A DNA stretch of 44,038 bases, from the NCBI RefSeq assembly GCF_000317205.1, contig NZ_AJLK01000029.1, positions 1 through 44,038 on the forward strand. Direction: 5' to 3'. Position numbers and translations under genes: made by a program. This document shows positions 24,069 to 32,557 of the stretch, one piece after another. Origin of the DNA: Fischerella muscicola PCC 7414 (lineage in GTDB: Bacteria; Cyanobacteriota; Cyanobacteriia; Cyanobacteriales; Nostocaceae). The notes below the pieces were generated by a model. It worked only from the letters and a program-made list of their open reading frames with translations, made no database searches and was not told the origin of the DNA. Numbering within the stretch: the first letter of the stretch is position 1; each line of letters starts with the position of its first letter.

Positions 24069-25325
24069 TTAAAAATCATCTTCATAACTTCTCATCATTT
24101 TGGGGTCAGGGGCAAAGGCTAACCATAAAGGAAATTGCAACAGTGCCAAGCTGATTAACTCTTCAGAATCATCAATGATAATTAAAGGCAGTTGGTTGGA
24201 TTTTTCCAACCGTTCAGCTTTTTGTGCCACTGCTTCTGGAGACTCAAATAATACAACTCCCCGATCAGGGCCAAAATCTGGACGACCAATTCCTAAGCAA
24301 TCTTGTAAGCCACGACGCCATTCACCCAAGCGTTCCGGTGTATTAGCTAAAACTAAAGTACGGACGCGATCGCCATAAAGTTTGTGCAGTATTGAAATAA
24401 TTGCTGAGGAAACCAGTATATTTTGCAACCTGCTACCCATTGTCCGCAAAGCACCCCGTCCACCTTGGTTGAAAAACCAGTTAGAAACTCTTTCGGCGTG
24501 GACAGGTTCAAATGTACGACGCAACTGCCACGGTGGACCATAATAATCTGGTTTGGTGCGATACTGATCAATCAGGCGACGAATTTGCTTGGTAGTGTCT
24601 TGAAACTGTTGCTGGGCAAATTGTGGTGTTCCTGGTTGGGTTTCAGCAGGTCTGACTTCTTTGATGATAACTTTTTCTGGTTCTGGTTTTGGTGCGGAAA
24701 CTAATTGTAATTGTTCTGCGGCGGCTGCTAAATCCTGTAAGCTACCAGTGAGATAGTCTTTAAAACCCTGTACCCGAATTGCCAATTCTTGAGAAGCACC
24801 TGCAAACGTAGTTCGCATCTCGTTGCGAATACGTTCTTGACGCCGTTCGAGCTGTTCTACAGAAATTTGCAGGGCATTTTTACGCTGTTCTAGGCTAGAA
24901 AGCGTCTCCTGCACAAAATTCCCCATCAGAATTTGCGTTTGATTCATTTGTGCTTGCAGAGTTTTATATGCAGCTTGCAAGTCGGCAATTTCTGCTTTTA
25001 GGGCTTGTTCTTGTTTTTGTAACTCAGCAAGTCGTTGTTGTGTTGCTTGGACTTCTGCTTGATCTTCTAATCCCAAAGTGGTGATTTCCTCTTGTTGCTG
25101 CACCACAAATTCATCTTTAGAGTTGCTTGCTTGTGAGTTTGCTATAGGTAAGACAGAAGTTAGATTGTTTTGTTCTGTATCCACTGTAGAGTTGTGTGTT
25201 GTTGATTCTAAAACTGGTTCAACAGATAAGTTTTCTGTTTGTTCATTTGTAGATGTAGGGCTTTCTTCTGGTGATTGCAAAGACTCATCTGTTGGTTGTG
25301 GGTTTTGATATTCCTCTGGATACAT
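24069..25325 (-). CDS. DUF3086-family protein with coiled coil
   Basis: A 418-aa cyanobacteria-specific protein. Residues 1-80 are acidic and low-complexity (Ser/Thr/Glu-rich). About 85-215 form a long coiled coil (TQQRLAELQKQEQALKAEIA and following). About 245-400 are the DUF3086 domain (YRTKPDYYGPPWQLRRTFEP, then RGALRTMGSRLQNIL and QLPLIIIDDSEELISLALLQ). No membrane segment or catalytic signature is visible. It lies between a DUF3119 gene and plsY on one strand, which hints at an envelope or lipid-linked task; function is unknown. Confidence 0.85.
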   Translation of the reverse strand: MYPEEYQNPQPTDESLQSPEESPTSTNEQTENLSVEPVLESTTHNSTVDTEQNNLTSVLPIANSQASNSKDEFVVQQQEEITTLGLEDQAEVQATQQRLAELQKQEQALKAEIADLQAAYKTLQAQMNQTQILMGNFVQETLSSLEQRKNALQISVEQLERRQERIRNEMRTTFAGASQELAIRVQGFKDYLTGSLQDLAAAAEQLQLVSAPKPEPEKVIIKEVRPAETQPGTPQFAQQQFQDTTKQIRRLIDQYRTKPDYYGPPWQLRRTFEPVHAERVSNWFFNQGGRGALRTMGSRLQNILVSSAIISILHKLYGDRVRTLVLANTPERLGEWRRGLQDCLGIGRPDFGPDRGVVLFESPEAVAQKAERLEKSNQLPLIIIDDSEELISLALLQFPLWLAFAPDPKMMRSYEDDF

Positions 25326-25388
25326 AAAAAATAGTGTAATTCCTATGACGCAATTAAAAAACTTTCAGCAAATATACAATTTAAGACT

Positions 25389-25462
25389 AAATCAGTTATC
25401 AGTTACCAGTTATCAGCTAGCACTTGATCACTGATAACTGACAACTGACAACTGTTCACTGA
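25389..25462. repeat. CAGTTATCAGTTA / TGATAACTGACAACTG repeat
   Basis: Tandem 7-mers (GTTATCA, CTGATAA, CTGACAA) occupy the spacer and end at the stop of the DUF3119 gene. The same family recurs at about 33903-33976 upstream of pyruvate kinase. Confidence 0.7.
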
Positions 25463-25879
25463 CTAAATGCGTGGACAGCGTTGTTCCAAACAAGTTTTTA
25501 GAGTGTTGGGGTCAAATAAAATTGGCAAAAAATGAATACTTTTAACTTCTTTAAAGTAAAACAGGATGGGAACACGCTCCCAGAATATCCGCCAGTTTTG
25601 CCATTCTTGGTAAGGAAATCGCCGAATTAATTTTTCTCCTCTATAAACATCTAAATCAGTAGCAGTAAATTGCAGACGGAGTGTGACTGTCTGAAACATG
25701 AGAAATAACCCAAATAGTGCGATCGCACCTCCTACCCAAGGTTGCACCAAAAGCAGTGGAATAGCCAAAATCACTAACACTACAGGGATGTTGTAACTAG
25801 GCTTAAGTTCCACAGTTGATGTTGATAATGGTGTGCTTGTTGTAGTCACAGTCTTGAATCCTGTTCTGTTAGTAGACAT
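25463..25879 (-). CDS. DUF3119-family membrane protein
   Basis: A 138-aa protein with a hydrophobic hairpin at about residues 30-66 (IPVVLVILAIPLLLVQPWVG, then GAIALFGLFLMFQ) followed by a PH-like beta-rich domain (LQFTATDLDVYRGEKLIRRF; WRIFWERVPILFYFKEV). I recognise it as DUF3119. It follows the MlaE-type permease gene on the same strand, a neighbourhood I recall as common in cyanobacteria, so it may assist lipid transport across the envelope. The C-terminus CLEQRCPRI is short and typical. Confidence 0.82.
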   Translation of the reverse strand: MSTNRTGFKTVTTTSTPLSTSTVELKPSYNIPVVLVILAIPLLLVQPWVGGAIALFGLFLMFQTVTLRLQFTATDLDVYRGEKLIRRFPYQEWQNWRIFWERVPILFYFKEVKSIHFLPILFDPNTLKTCLEQRCPRI

Positions 25880-25991
25880 TAATTCCTATTCTAGGAGTTA
25901 GTGGTTAGTCAGTAATTGTTGTTTGTTGTAGGTTGTAGGTTGTTTGTTCTTTGAAACCAAGCAACGATCAACCACCAACTACCAACAAATC
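25880..25991. repeat. GTTGTAGGTTGTTTG-type heptad repeats
   Basis: Degenerate TTGTTTG/TTGTAGG 7-mers occupy the spacer between the mlaE-type and DUF3119 genes. Confidence 0.5.
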
Positions 25992-26789
25992 CTAAAACCC
26001 CTGCAATAACGCACTACCTGTTCCTTGATACATTAACCAAGAAAGAAAGAAATTACTAATAAATATGATCAACAAGGCAGTCACGACAGCAGTTGTCGTC
26101 GATTGTCCCACACCTTTGGCTCCTCCCGTTGTTGTCAAACCCCAACTGCAACCAATTACAGCTATCAAAACTCCAAAGCAACACGCCTTGATCATGGCGC
26201 TGATGATATCCCAAGTGCCAAGAAAATTACGGGCAGAGTCCAGAAATTGTGTGTCAGAGAGATTGTAAATATTTGTGGCAATGATCAAACCCCCCAACAT
26301 TCCTGTCACCAGAGATAGCAGGGTCAAAATTGGCATCATCAATAGGCAAGCAAGCAGACGGGGGATAACTAAATAATCCACTGGATCAGTTTTTAGCATC
26401 AATAAAGCATCTATTTGTTCAGTTACCCGCATTGTGCCAATCTCGGCTGCAAACGCCGAACCAACACGTCCTGCGATCACCACAGCTGTTAAGACTGGCG
26501 AGAGTTCCCGTGTTAAGGCTACTGCCAAGACTCCACCAACAAGGTTTCCTGCACCAAAGGTGATAAACTCCCGCGCTACCTGAATAGTAAATACTGCACC
26601 TACAAAAACAGCCGTTAATAGGGCAATAAACAGCGAATCTGGCCCTACTACAGCCATTTGTTCTAAGGTATTGCGACGATGGATTTTACCTCTGAGGAGA
26701 TGGATGATAACTTGTCCACCTAAAAAAATCGCCGCCAGTAACCGCTGACTCCATTTTCCCAAACTAGATGTTGATGTAATCTCGCTCAA
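25992..26789 (-). CDS. mlaE: MlaE-family lipid ABC transporter permease
   Basis: A 265-aa membrane permease with five to six hydrophobic segments. Family hallmarks are a short amphipathic N-terminus, FTIQVAREF, LTRELSPVLTAVVIAGRVGS, EIGTMRVTEQIDAL and GCSWGLTTTGGAKGVGQSTT. MlaE permeases move phospholipids between inner and outer membranes with an MlaF ATPase and an MCE (MlaD) protein; neither is in this window. The assigned start is TTG at 26789, since no in-frame ATG precedes the conserved core. It heads the minus-strand lipid/envelope group. Confidence 0.92.
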   Translation of the reverse strand: MSEITSTSSLGKWSQRLLAAIFLGGQVIIHLLRGKIHRRNTLEQMAVVGPDSLFIALLTAVFVGAVFTIQVAREFITFGAGNLVGGVLAVALTRELSPVLTAVVIAGRVGSAFAAEIGTMRVTEQIDALLMLKTDPVDYLVIPRLLACLLMMPILTLLSLVTGMLGGLIIATNIYNLSDTQFLDSARNFLGTWDIISAMIKACCFGVLIAVIGCSWGLTTTGGAKGVGQSTTTAVVTALLIIFISNFFLSWLMYQGTGSALLQGF

Positions 26790-27445
26790 TGTTCACCAGC
26801 TAACTCAGTAACTGCAATAAGAATAGCAATTTAGTTGATTGTTGGTTGTTGGTTGTTGATTGTTGATTGTTGATTGTTGGTTGTTGGTTGTTAGTAGTTA
26901 GTAGTTAGTAGTTAGTAGTTTAGTTGTTCTTTAACATGACTTACTCCTCACACTCCACCCTTACCTTAAGCCGCTACGCGTCTACACACTTCCTCCATCT
27001 CCTCACACTCCTCACACTCCCCATCTCTCCATCTCCCCACCTCCCCATCTCCCCACTGCCCCTAATCCCCAACGCCAGGTGCTTTATGCCGGGAAACCCG
27101 TCCACCGCACTGGCTCCTCCCTGTCGGTCGTGGGGTCCGGTGAGTTCCCCATCTCCCCACCTCGGTTAACTAACTTTAAATCTCATCTCAGAAATTCTCA
27201 GAAATTAACATTGCTTTGTCTATGGGTATGTTTGTAGCTAGTCGCGTCAGGCTTGGTTTTTAGGGATTCTCTAGATTTAGTGCTTTGTTTAGCTTGACAA
27301 TACACCTGAAAATTTGTGTGTAGGTATTTTAATGAAAACTTAAGATTTTTGAAATCTCGCCCATTGAAGAGCGATCGCACTTATTGTAGAAAGTGACTAC
27401 TTAGGAAAACAGCTATTGTCTCTTAATTCAGGGAGCTAGACCTTC
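26790..27445. repeat. Repeat-rich intergenic region (656 bases)
   Basis: There are successive repeat blocks and no gene. Heptads TTGTTGG/TTGTTGA and then TTAGTAG lie at about 26835-26925. A CCCTTACCTTAAGCCGCTAC unit at about 26957-26976 recurs at 43994-44036. C-rich CTCCCCATCTCCCCACC runs lie at about 26984-27065. A dispersed element with GCCGGGAAACCCGTCCACCG lies at about 27074-27145, followed by another CCCCATCTCCCCACCTC. Small open frames here are translated repeats. Confidence 0.75.
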
Positions 27446-27733
27446 ATGACGATTTGGATTAACTTTCTGCGATCGCTACTGCTGACGATTATTTTTAGCT
27501 TTGTCGCACCTATGTTCCTGGTCGGCAGCATACTGTTAACTGTATCGCTAATGGGTCATATCCCGGTCTTACAAACTGTGACTGAAGCGATCTCTACTCC
27601 CATTATGCAGTTTCTCGCTATTTTTGGTAGCGGCAACGCGATCGGAGGATTATTTACTATTAGTTTGACCTGTAGCTTTGTCGGGGGACTGTTTGATACT
27701 TATGCTTATTATCGGTGTCAAATCTTACGTTAA
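27446..27733 (+). CDS. Small conserved-looking membrane protein, unknown
   Basis: A 95-aa protein with two or three hydrophobic segments (about residues 8-38, 50-66 and 66-84) and a short basic end. A GGGAG sequence lies about 15 bases ahead of the ATG, and a HIP1 site lies at codons 9-11, as in genuine genes here. I recognise no family. It is flanked by long non-coding spacers, so it is probably a single-gene unit. Confidence 0.65.
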   Translation: MTIWINFLRSLLLTIIFSFVAPMFLVGSILLTVSLMGHIPVLQTVTEAISTPIMQFLAIFGSGNAIGGLFTISLTCSFVGGLFDTYAYYRCQILR

Positions 27734-28304
27734 TCTCCCTGATGGACTGCTGAGTTCAAGCTAATATCGTTGAGGATAAAGATGCAGCCAGTAAAAGAAG
27801 ATACCTCTGCTGTAGATGGGCGTAGAGTCTTAGCATTTTTCTCTACGCCGAAGCCATTCCCGTAGCCGACTTACCCTACTCTTGCTACTTCTAATGAGAG
27901 TAATAGGTAGGCTGAGATCTGTGGAAGACAACAAGCTTAAATATAGTCAAATTTTAGATATAATTTAAATAATCTTATTAATTTTCGCTGTGACGTAATA
28001 TTTAACTCGTTACAAAATCAAGCAAGATTTTTATAGATAAAAATTTCTGTAATTCAGATGTTAAATGAAAAAATTGTTTATCTCTGCAACTGGGTAAATT
28101 GAATCAGAACCAAATTAAATTTTTTTATGGTGCAAGGTCTACAAAAGTCTTGTAGACTTTGGTGTCTACACCCTGACTCGCGTGTAAAACAGATTGATAG
28201 AAAAGCAAAACATCAATAATACACACGCAAACCATAAAAATTCCATTAAAATTCGGATTAGCACTTTTGCCTTTTATTGACTTTAGAAGTATTCTTGACT
28301 GCAC
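27734..28304. other. Intergenic, no gene seen (571 bases)
   Basis: AT-rich. It holds a hairpin GTCTACAA/TTGTAGAC at 28137-28157 with a 5-nt loop, followed by a third partial copy of GTGTCTACA. No frame is convincing. The right end must contain the sppA promoter. Confidence 0.4.
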
Positions 28305-29114
28305 ATGGTTTGGCCTTTTAAGCCTAGATTTCGTAAACAAATAGCTCGAATTGAAATTACTGGTGCGATCGCAAGCAACACTCGCAAACGGGTACTAGAA
28401 GCCCTAGAAACCGTAGAAGAGAAAAAATTCCCGGCTTTGCTGCTACGCATTGATAGTCCTGGCGGTACAGTCGGTGATTCCCAGGAAATCTACAGCGCCC
28501 TCAAACGCTTAGGTGAAAAAGTAAAAATCGTAGCTAGTTTTGGCAATATCTCCGCGTCTGGCGGTGTCTACATTGGTATGGGCGCTGAACATATCATGGC
28601 TAACCCAGGAACAATTACGGGTAGCATTGGTGTGATTCTGCGCGGTAACAACTTAGAACGCTTGCTACAAAAAATTGGTGTTTCCTTCAAAGTAATCAAG
28701 TCTGGTCCTTACAAAGATATTTTGGCATTTGACCGAGAACTGACTGAACCAGAACAAAATATTTTGCAAGAATTGATTGATACTAGTTATCAACAGTTTG
28801 TGCAAACAGTCGCCGAAGCAAGGAATTTAGCAGTAGAAACTGTGAGAAGTTTTGCCGATGGTCGGATTTTTACTGGTCAGCAAGCCTTAGAATTGGGTAT
28901 TGTAGACAGATTAGGAACAGAAGAAGATGCTCGTCGTTGGGCAGCAGAATTAGTTGGTCTTGATCCGGAAAAAACACCCGTCTTTACCCTAGAAGAACGC
29001 AAACCTCTACTGAGTCGCTTACTTCCCGGGAATAGTCAGGCTGCATCTGGAATTAGCTGGCTAGAGTTTGAAATGTCTACAAGTGGTCTACCTTTGTGGT
29101 TGTATAGACCATAA
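28305..29114 (+). CDS. sppA: Signal peptide peptidase SppA-like serine protease
   Basis: A 269-aa ClpP-fold membrane-associated protease of the short SppA type. The Ser-Lys dyad is visible: Ser85 in ISASGGVYIG and Lys137 in GPYKDILAF. The oxyanion-region motif RIDSPGGTV and the ITGSIGVI stretch are also present. It is half the size of the duplicated E. coli SppA and lacks an obvious N-terminal membrane anchor, as in several cyanobacterial copies. It degrades cleaved signal peptides or membrane-protein fragments. The C-terminus SGLPLWLYRP is typical of cyanobacterial members as far as I recall. Confidence 0.9.
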   Translation: MVWPFKPRFRKQIARIEITGAIASNTRKRVLEALETVEEKKFPALLLRIDSPGGTVGDSQEIYSALKRLGEKVKIVASFGNISASGGVYIGMGAEHIMANPGTITGSIGVILRGNNLERLLQKIGVSFKVIKSGPYKDILAFDRELTEPEQNILQELIDTSYQQFVQTVAEARNLAVETVRSFADGRIFTGQQALELGIVDRLGTEEDARRWAAELVGLDPEKTPVFTLEERKPLLSRLLPGNSQAASGISWLEFEMSTSGLPLWLYRP

Positions 29115-29219
29115 ATTTGTCATTTGTTATTTGTCAAGTGTCATTTGTCATTTGTCCTTTGCTAATTGACTAATGACACTTGATCTCTTTCCTGATGACC
29201 AATGACCAATGACTAACTA
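29115..29219. repeat. TTTGTCA/AATGACC tandem repeats
   Basis: TTTGTCATTTGTTATTTGTC units followed by the near-inverted TGACCAATGACCAATGACTA fill the gap between sppA and aroH. Hairpin formation is possible. Confidence 0.55.
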
Positions 29220-29229
29220 AGGAGGATAA

Positions 29230-29619
29230 ATGGTAGAGTGGCGAACGCGTGCTATTCGCGGCGCAACAACCGTTTCCGAAAATACGGTTGAGGCAATGCA
29301 AGAATCAGTAATGGAACTATTAGATGAGTTGGAAAAACGCAATCAACTGCATCCTTCAGATATCATTAGCATTACTTTTACAGTCACACAGGACTTGGAT
29401 GCAATTTTTCCTGCTGCAATAGCACGCCAACGCCCCCACTGGGATACTGTCGCCATGCTGGATGTACAGCAAATGCATGTCGAAGGCAGTTTGGAACGCT
29501 GTATTCGGTTTTTAGTCCATGCTTATTTGCCAGCATCTGGGTCAGTATCTCATATCTATTTACGCCATGCCCAAAAGTTGCGTCCTGATTGGGTTGTACC
29601 CCTAGCGCATCGGGATTAA
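29230..29619 (+). CDS. aroH: Chorismate mutase, AroH type
   Basis: A 129-aa enzyme converting chorismate to prephenate for Phe and Tyr synthesis. It matches the trimeric Bacillus AroH fold: WRTRAIRGATTV (active-site Arg), ITFTVTQDLDAIFPA, ARQRPHWDTVAML and MHVEGSLERCIRFLVH with the conserved Glu and Arg. The strong AAGGAGG precedes the ATG. The 3' end overlaps the convergent PstS-like gene by 18 bases. The chorismate-consuming TrpE/PabB-type gene at 42250 competes for the same substrate but is unlinked. Confidence 0.95.
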   Translation: MVEWRTRAIRGATTVSENTVEAMQESVMELLDELEKRNQLHPSDIISITFTVTQDLDAIFPAAIARQRPHWDTVAMLDVQQMHVEGSLERCIRFLVHAYLPASGSVSHIYLRHAQKLRPDWVVPLAHRD

Positions 29620-30681
29620 GCCAGCCTCCTCTATGATCCTTTGTCCTTGATCGGTCAACAAAAGATTTGTATAAGCCTCTCCTGCTTGCTGTTGTTGACC
29701 ATTATTCTGTTTAGTAATCACATACAATTTGGTAATTATTGGATAACTGCCGTTGTTAATAACCTCCGTATTTACTTGATTGCGCTTTTGCGGACACTGA
29801 TTTTTTGCTACTAAAGGTTCAATGTAGGGTGAAACTAATTTTGTAGGAACTAAACCCACATTTAAAAGTTTGACTGTACATTGAGGTACTATTGTCCGAG
29901 CCCCAGCGTAATAAATACTACCAGGAGTCTGGTTAACTCGGCGCAGTGCTTCCGTAGGAGAATAGACATACTGAATTTTAGAACCAAAAGTTTGCGGGTC
30001 TAATATTTGCTTGTCAGCAGATATGACTGTATCTGCGCTCTCTGGACGCCCAGAAAAGGCAGTAATTACTAAATCAGGACCACCTACTTGCTGCCAATTA
30101 GTGATTTTGCCGGAATAAATCTGCTGTAATTGTTCTACGGTTATACCTGAAACTTGTAGTGATGGATGAGTTGCGATCGCCACACCATCAACAGCAACTT
30201 GACGTGATGCAAGTGTGAAACCTCGCTGCCTAGCTATTTCCTGTTCTGCGGCGGTGGGGAGACGAGAAGATTCAACAAAATCTAATTCCTGATCAAGTAA
30301 CATTTGAATTCCCGACCCAGAACCGGGACTGCTGTTGATGGGGTCTACATAGCGTAACTGTAGTTCCGGACGAAGATTTTGGATCTGGGCGTCTACTAAC
30401 GGTCTAACAGATGCCCAAGCAGTACTCCCACCATGTTTGAATGAGCCAATGGGAACATTTGTCACTGTCTGGAAAGTTGAATCGCTAAGATCAGAGGTAG
30501 TATTTGTACTTTGACTCGCAGGTCTAGAGAAAGCACGGTTATCGATTTGCAAGCGTGGTCTGAGCCATAACCAGAGTCCACCAATAATAATAATTGTGAT
30601 CAGTTCGCCGACAACTAGACCTCTGACTATCTGTACAGCGTCTCTGCTGAGTGTGACGCTTCTTCTACGTTCATTAGTCAT
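29602..30681 (-). CDS. PstS-like phosphate-binding domain protein, membrane anchored
   Basis: A 359-aa protein with an N-terminal membrane anchor (about residues 21-43, VRGLVVGELITIIIIGGLWL) and no cleavage or lipobox Cys, then a periplasmic binding-protein domain of the PBP-like type (SGSGIQMLLDQELDFVESSR; LQQIYSGKITNWQQVGGPDL; PGSIYYAGA). It resembles PstS-type substrate-binding proteins, but no pst permease or ATPase is nearby. In cyanobacteria such anchored proteins are common, and the ligand may be phosphate or another anion. It faces aroH tail to tail and is divergent from the Ser/Thr kinase gene. Confidence 0.85.
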   Translation of the reverse strand: MTNERRRSVTLSRDAVQIVRGLVVGELITIIIIGGLWLWLRPRLQIDNRAFSRPASQSTNTTSDLSDSTFQTVTNVPIGSFKHGGSTAWASVRPLVDAQIQNLRPELQLRYVDPINSSPGSGSGIQMLLDQELDFVESSRLPTAAEQEIARQRGFTLASRQVAVDGVAIATHPSLQVSGITVEQLQQIYSGKITNWQQVGGPDLVITAFSGRPESADTVISADKQILDPQTFGSKIQYVYSPTEALRRVNQTPGSIYYAGARTIVPQCTVKLLNVGLVPTKLVSPYIEPLVAKNQCPQKRNQVNTEVINNGSYPIITKLYVITKQNNGQQQQAGEAYTNLLLTDQGQRIIEEAGLIPMR

Positions 30682-30875
30682 CTTCTCTTACTGGCGTTTA
30701 CTAGGTCAAAGCAATTTGGATTTGAATGCACGCTCTTGATAACTCTTGATAAGATTTAAATGTAACTTCTGGTGGTTATACCTAAAACTTTCTTTATAAG
30801 AACTATATATTAAATCTATTAAGTAAATTTGATTTAAGTAAAGTTACTTAATATAGCCGTCAGATCAATCGTGAC

Positions 30876-32153
30876 ATGTTGAGTCAGTTGCTAGGAGAAC
30901 GATACCGAGTTGTTCAAGTTTTAAGTCAAGGTATATTTTGTCAAACCTATGTAGCACAAGATATTTACTCATCCGGCTGTCCTACTTGTGTAGTCAAGCA
31001 TTTCTTACCAAGTGATAAATGTCCTATTCCAGTAGAAATACGTAGACGACTGTTTATTCGAGAAACAGAAGCCTTGAAAAAACTGGGTGATTATAACCTA
31101 GTTCCCAATCTTCTGACTCATTTTGAAGATAATTTAGAGTTTTATTTAGTACAAGAATTTATTGATGGGCATCCTCTAAGTGTAGAGCTTACCCTTGGTA
31201 AACAGTGGTTAGAAAAGGAAGTTTTTCAACTACTAGTAGAAGTTTTAGAAATCCTGAATTTTGTTCATAGTCACGGGTTGATTCACCGAGATGTCAAGCC
31301 AAGCAACATTCTCAGGCGTAAGCAAGATCATCGCTTAGTTCTGATTGACTTTGGTGCTGTTAAGCCCATCTGGAATCAATTGGTCAAAGATTTTATTCCC
31401 CCTGAACAAAATACTACCATTGCGATCGGCACACCTGGCTATATGCCTCATGAACAAGAACGAGGCAAACCACGGTGCAATAGTGATATTTATGCTTTGG
31501 GTATGATTGGCATCCAAGCCCTGACAGGGGTACATCCAACACAATTACCAGAAGACGGGCATACGGGTGAAGTGATTTGGCAACATTTAACTCCAGTAAG
31601 TGCTGAACTTGCCTCAGTACTTAATAAGATGGTGCATTACCACTTTAAAGACCGATATCAATCAGCACAAGAGGCGCTATTAGCATTGCTACCGTTAGCT
31701 AACCTCTACGCATCAACACAGGAGACAAAATTTACTTCTACATCGCTATTCACCTTTACATCCCAAACTTTACCGCCAGAAGCGGATACTCATCTAATTT
31801 CTGGAGAGAATAAAATATCACCACCACTGTTGGATGAGCAAACGAGTAAATTCACCATCCCAGAGACGTTACTGTCACCAAGAAATTTTTACAAAATAAG
31901 GCAAGATAACGAGGGGTTGCAACTTCAAAACCTCTCATCTGGACAAAGTGATAATCAAGATTTTGAGGATGATAGTCAGACAAGAAATACCACTATTACT
32001 ATTTTTCTTAAAAAACCAGCTTTGTTAATTGGTCTAGTGCTTGGTGCTGTCTCTGGTGTAATTCTTATGGTTGTCAGCTATTGGTCTGTACAGATAGTTA
32101 ATCCTACTCCGAAAGTGCAAGACTTGCAATTACATAAACATGTCTCTCCCTAA
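30876..32153 (+). CDS. Membrane-anchored Ser/Thr protein kinase
   Basis: A 425-aa Hanks-type kinase. The domain covers residues 8-270. K41 (CVVKHF) is the ATP lysine, HRDVKPSN with D139 is the catalytic loop, D158 starts DFG, and GTPGYMPHEQ is the activation and APE region. The glycine loop LSQGIFCQTYVA is degenerate. A polar linker and one membrane segment (about 378-402) follow, with a short outside tail, unlike kinases with large sensor domains. No ribosome binding site is obvious before the ATG. The substrate is unknown. Confidence 0.92.
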   Translation: MLSQLLGERYRVVQVLSQGIFCQTYVAQDIYSSGCPTCVVKHFLPSDKCPIPVEIRRRLFIRETEALKKLGDYNLVPNLLTHFEDNLEFYLVQEFIDGHPLSVELTLGKQWLEKEVFQLLVEVLEILNFVHSHGLIHRDVKPSNILRRKQDHRLVLIDFGAVKPIWNQLVKDFIPPEQNTTIAIGTPGYMPHEQERGKPRCNSDIYALGMIGIQALTGVHPTQLPEDGHTGEVIWQHLTPVSAELASVLNKMVHYHFKDRYQSAQEALLALLPLANLYASTQETKFTSTSLFTFTSQTLPPEADTHLISGENKISPPLLDEQTSKFTIPETLLSPRNFYKIRQDNEGLQLQNLSSGQSDNQDFEDDSQTRNTTITIFLKKPALLIGLVLGAVSGVILMVVSYWSVQIVNPTPKVQDLQLHKHVSP

Positions 32154-32162
32154 GTACTGGTT

Positions 32163-32222
32163 TGCATTAATTCGTAGTGTTATTAAACGCAAAGGATCGC
32201 AAAGGAGAACGCAAAGGGGCGC
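32163..32222. repeat. CGCAAAGG tandem repeat
   Basis: Units of (AA)CGCAAAGG and TCGCAAAGG occur at about 32169-32218, a dispersed tandem repeat type recalled from Nostocales. It is downstream of the kinase stop. Confidence 0.6.
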
Positions 32223-32241
32223 GAAGTTTGGCAATTTTGTA

Positions 32242-32397
32242 CTAAGTTTTGATTATCACTAATTTATGTTCACTGAGCGCTCGATTCTGGTTTGGTTGGA
32301 CACTATCTCTATAAATCAAAAACGCTACAATTCCAACCACGACTAAGTTAGTAACGAGTAGTCCAATAGTACTCCACATCCAAATTTTCATCTTCAT
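32242..32397 (-). CDS. Small single-span membrane protein (51 aa), hypothetical
   Basis: The minus frame from ATG 32397 to TAG 32242 encodes 51 residues: a short basic start (MKMKIWMW), one strongly hydrophobic helix (TIGLLVTNLVVVGIVAFLIY) and a polar tail (RDSVQPNQNRALSEHK). The positive-inside layout is that of a real small membrane protein. A second ATG (32391) is also possible, and no strong Shine-Dalgarno is seen. It lies downstream of, and convergent with, the Ser/Thr kinase. No family is recognised. Confidence 0.45.
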   Translation of the reverse strand: MKMKIWMWSTIGLLVTNLVVVGIVAFLIYRDSVQPNQNRALSEHKLVIIKT

Positions 32398-32557
32398 CAC
32401 CAGTGCTTACTTTAGCTAGTGTTTTGCATACCATCCTAGTAAATAGTGGTTAGTGGTCATAAGCCCACTACCAACTATTAACTATTGTACGGAAGAAGAA
32501 TTTTTAGGAAAAAATTTTTTAGTTTAATCTAAGGATACATGTTGCAATGTTTCGCTC

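Noticed and set aside
26924-27169. 81-codon open frame in the 27 kb spacer
   Set aside because: It is a translation of CTCCCCATCT-type repeats (Pro/Ser/His low complexity), not a gene.
29602-30681. Part of a full phosphate uptake operon
   Set aside because: Only a PstS-like protein is present; no pstC, pstA, pstB or phoU flank it.
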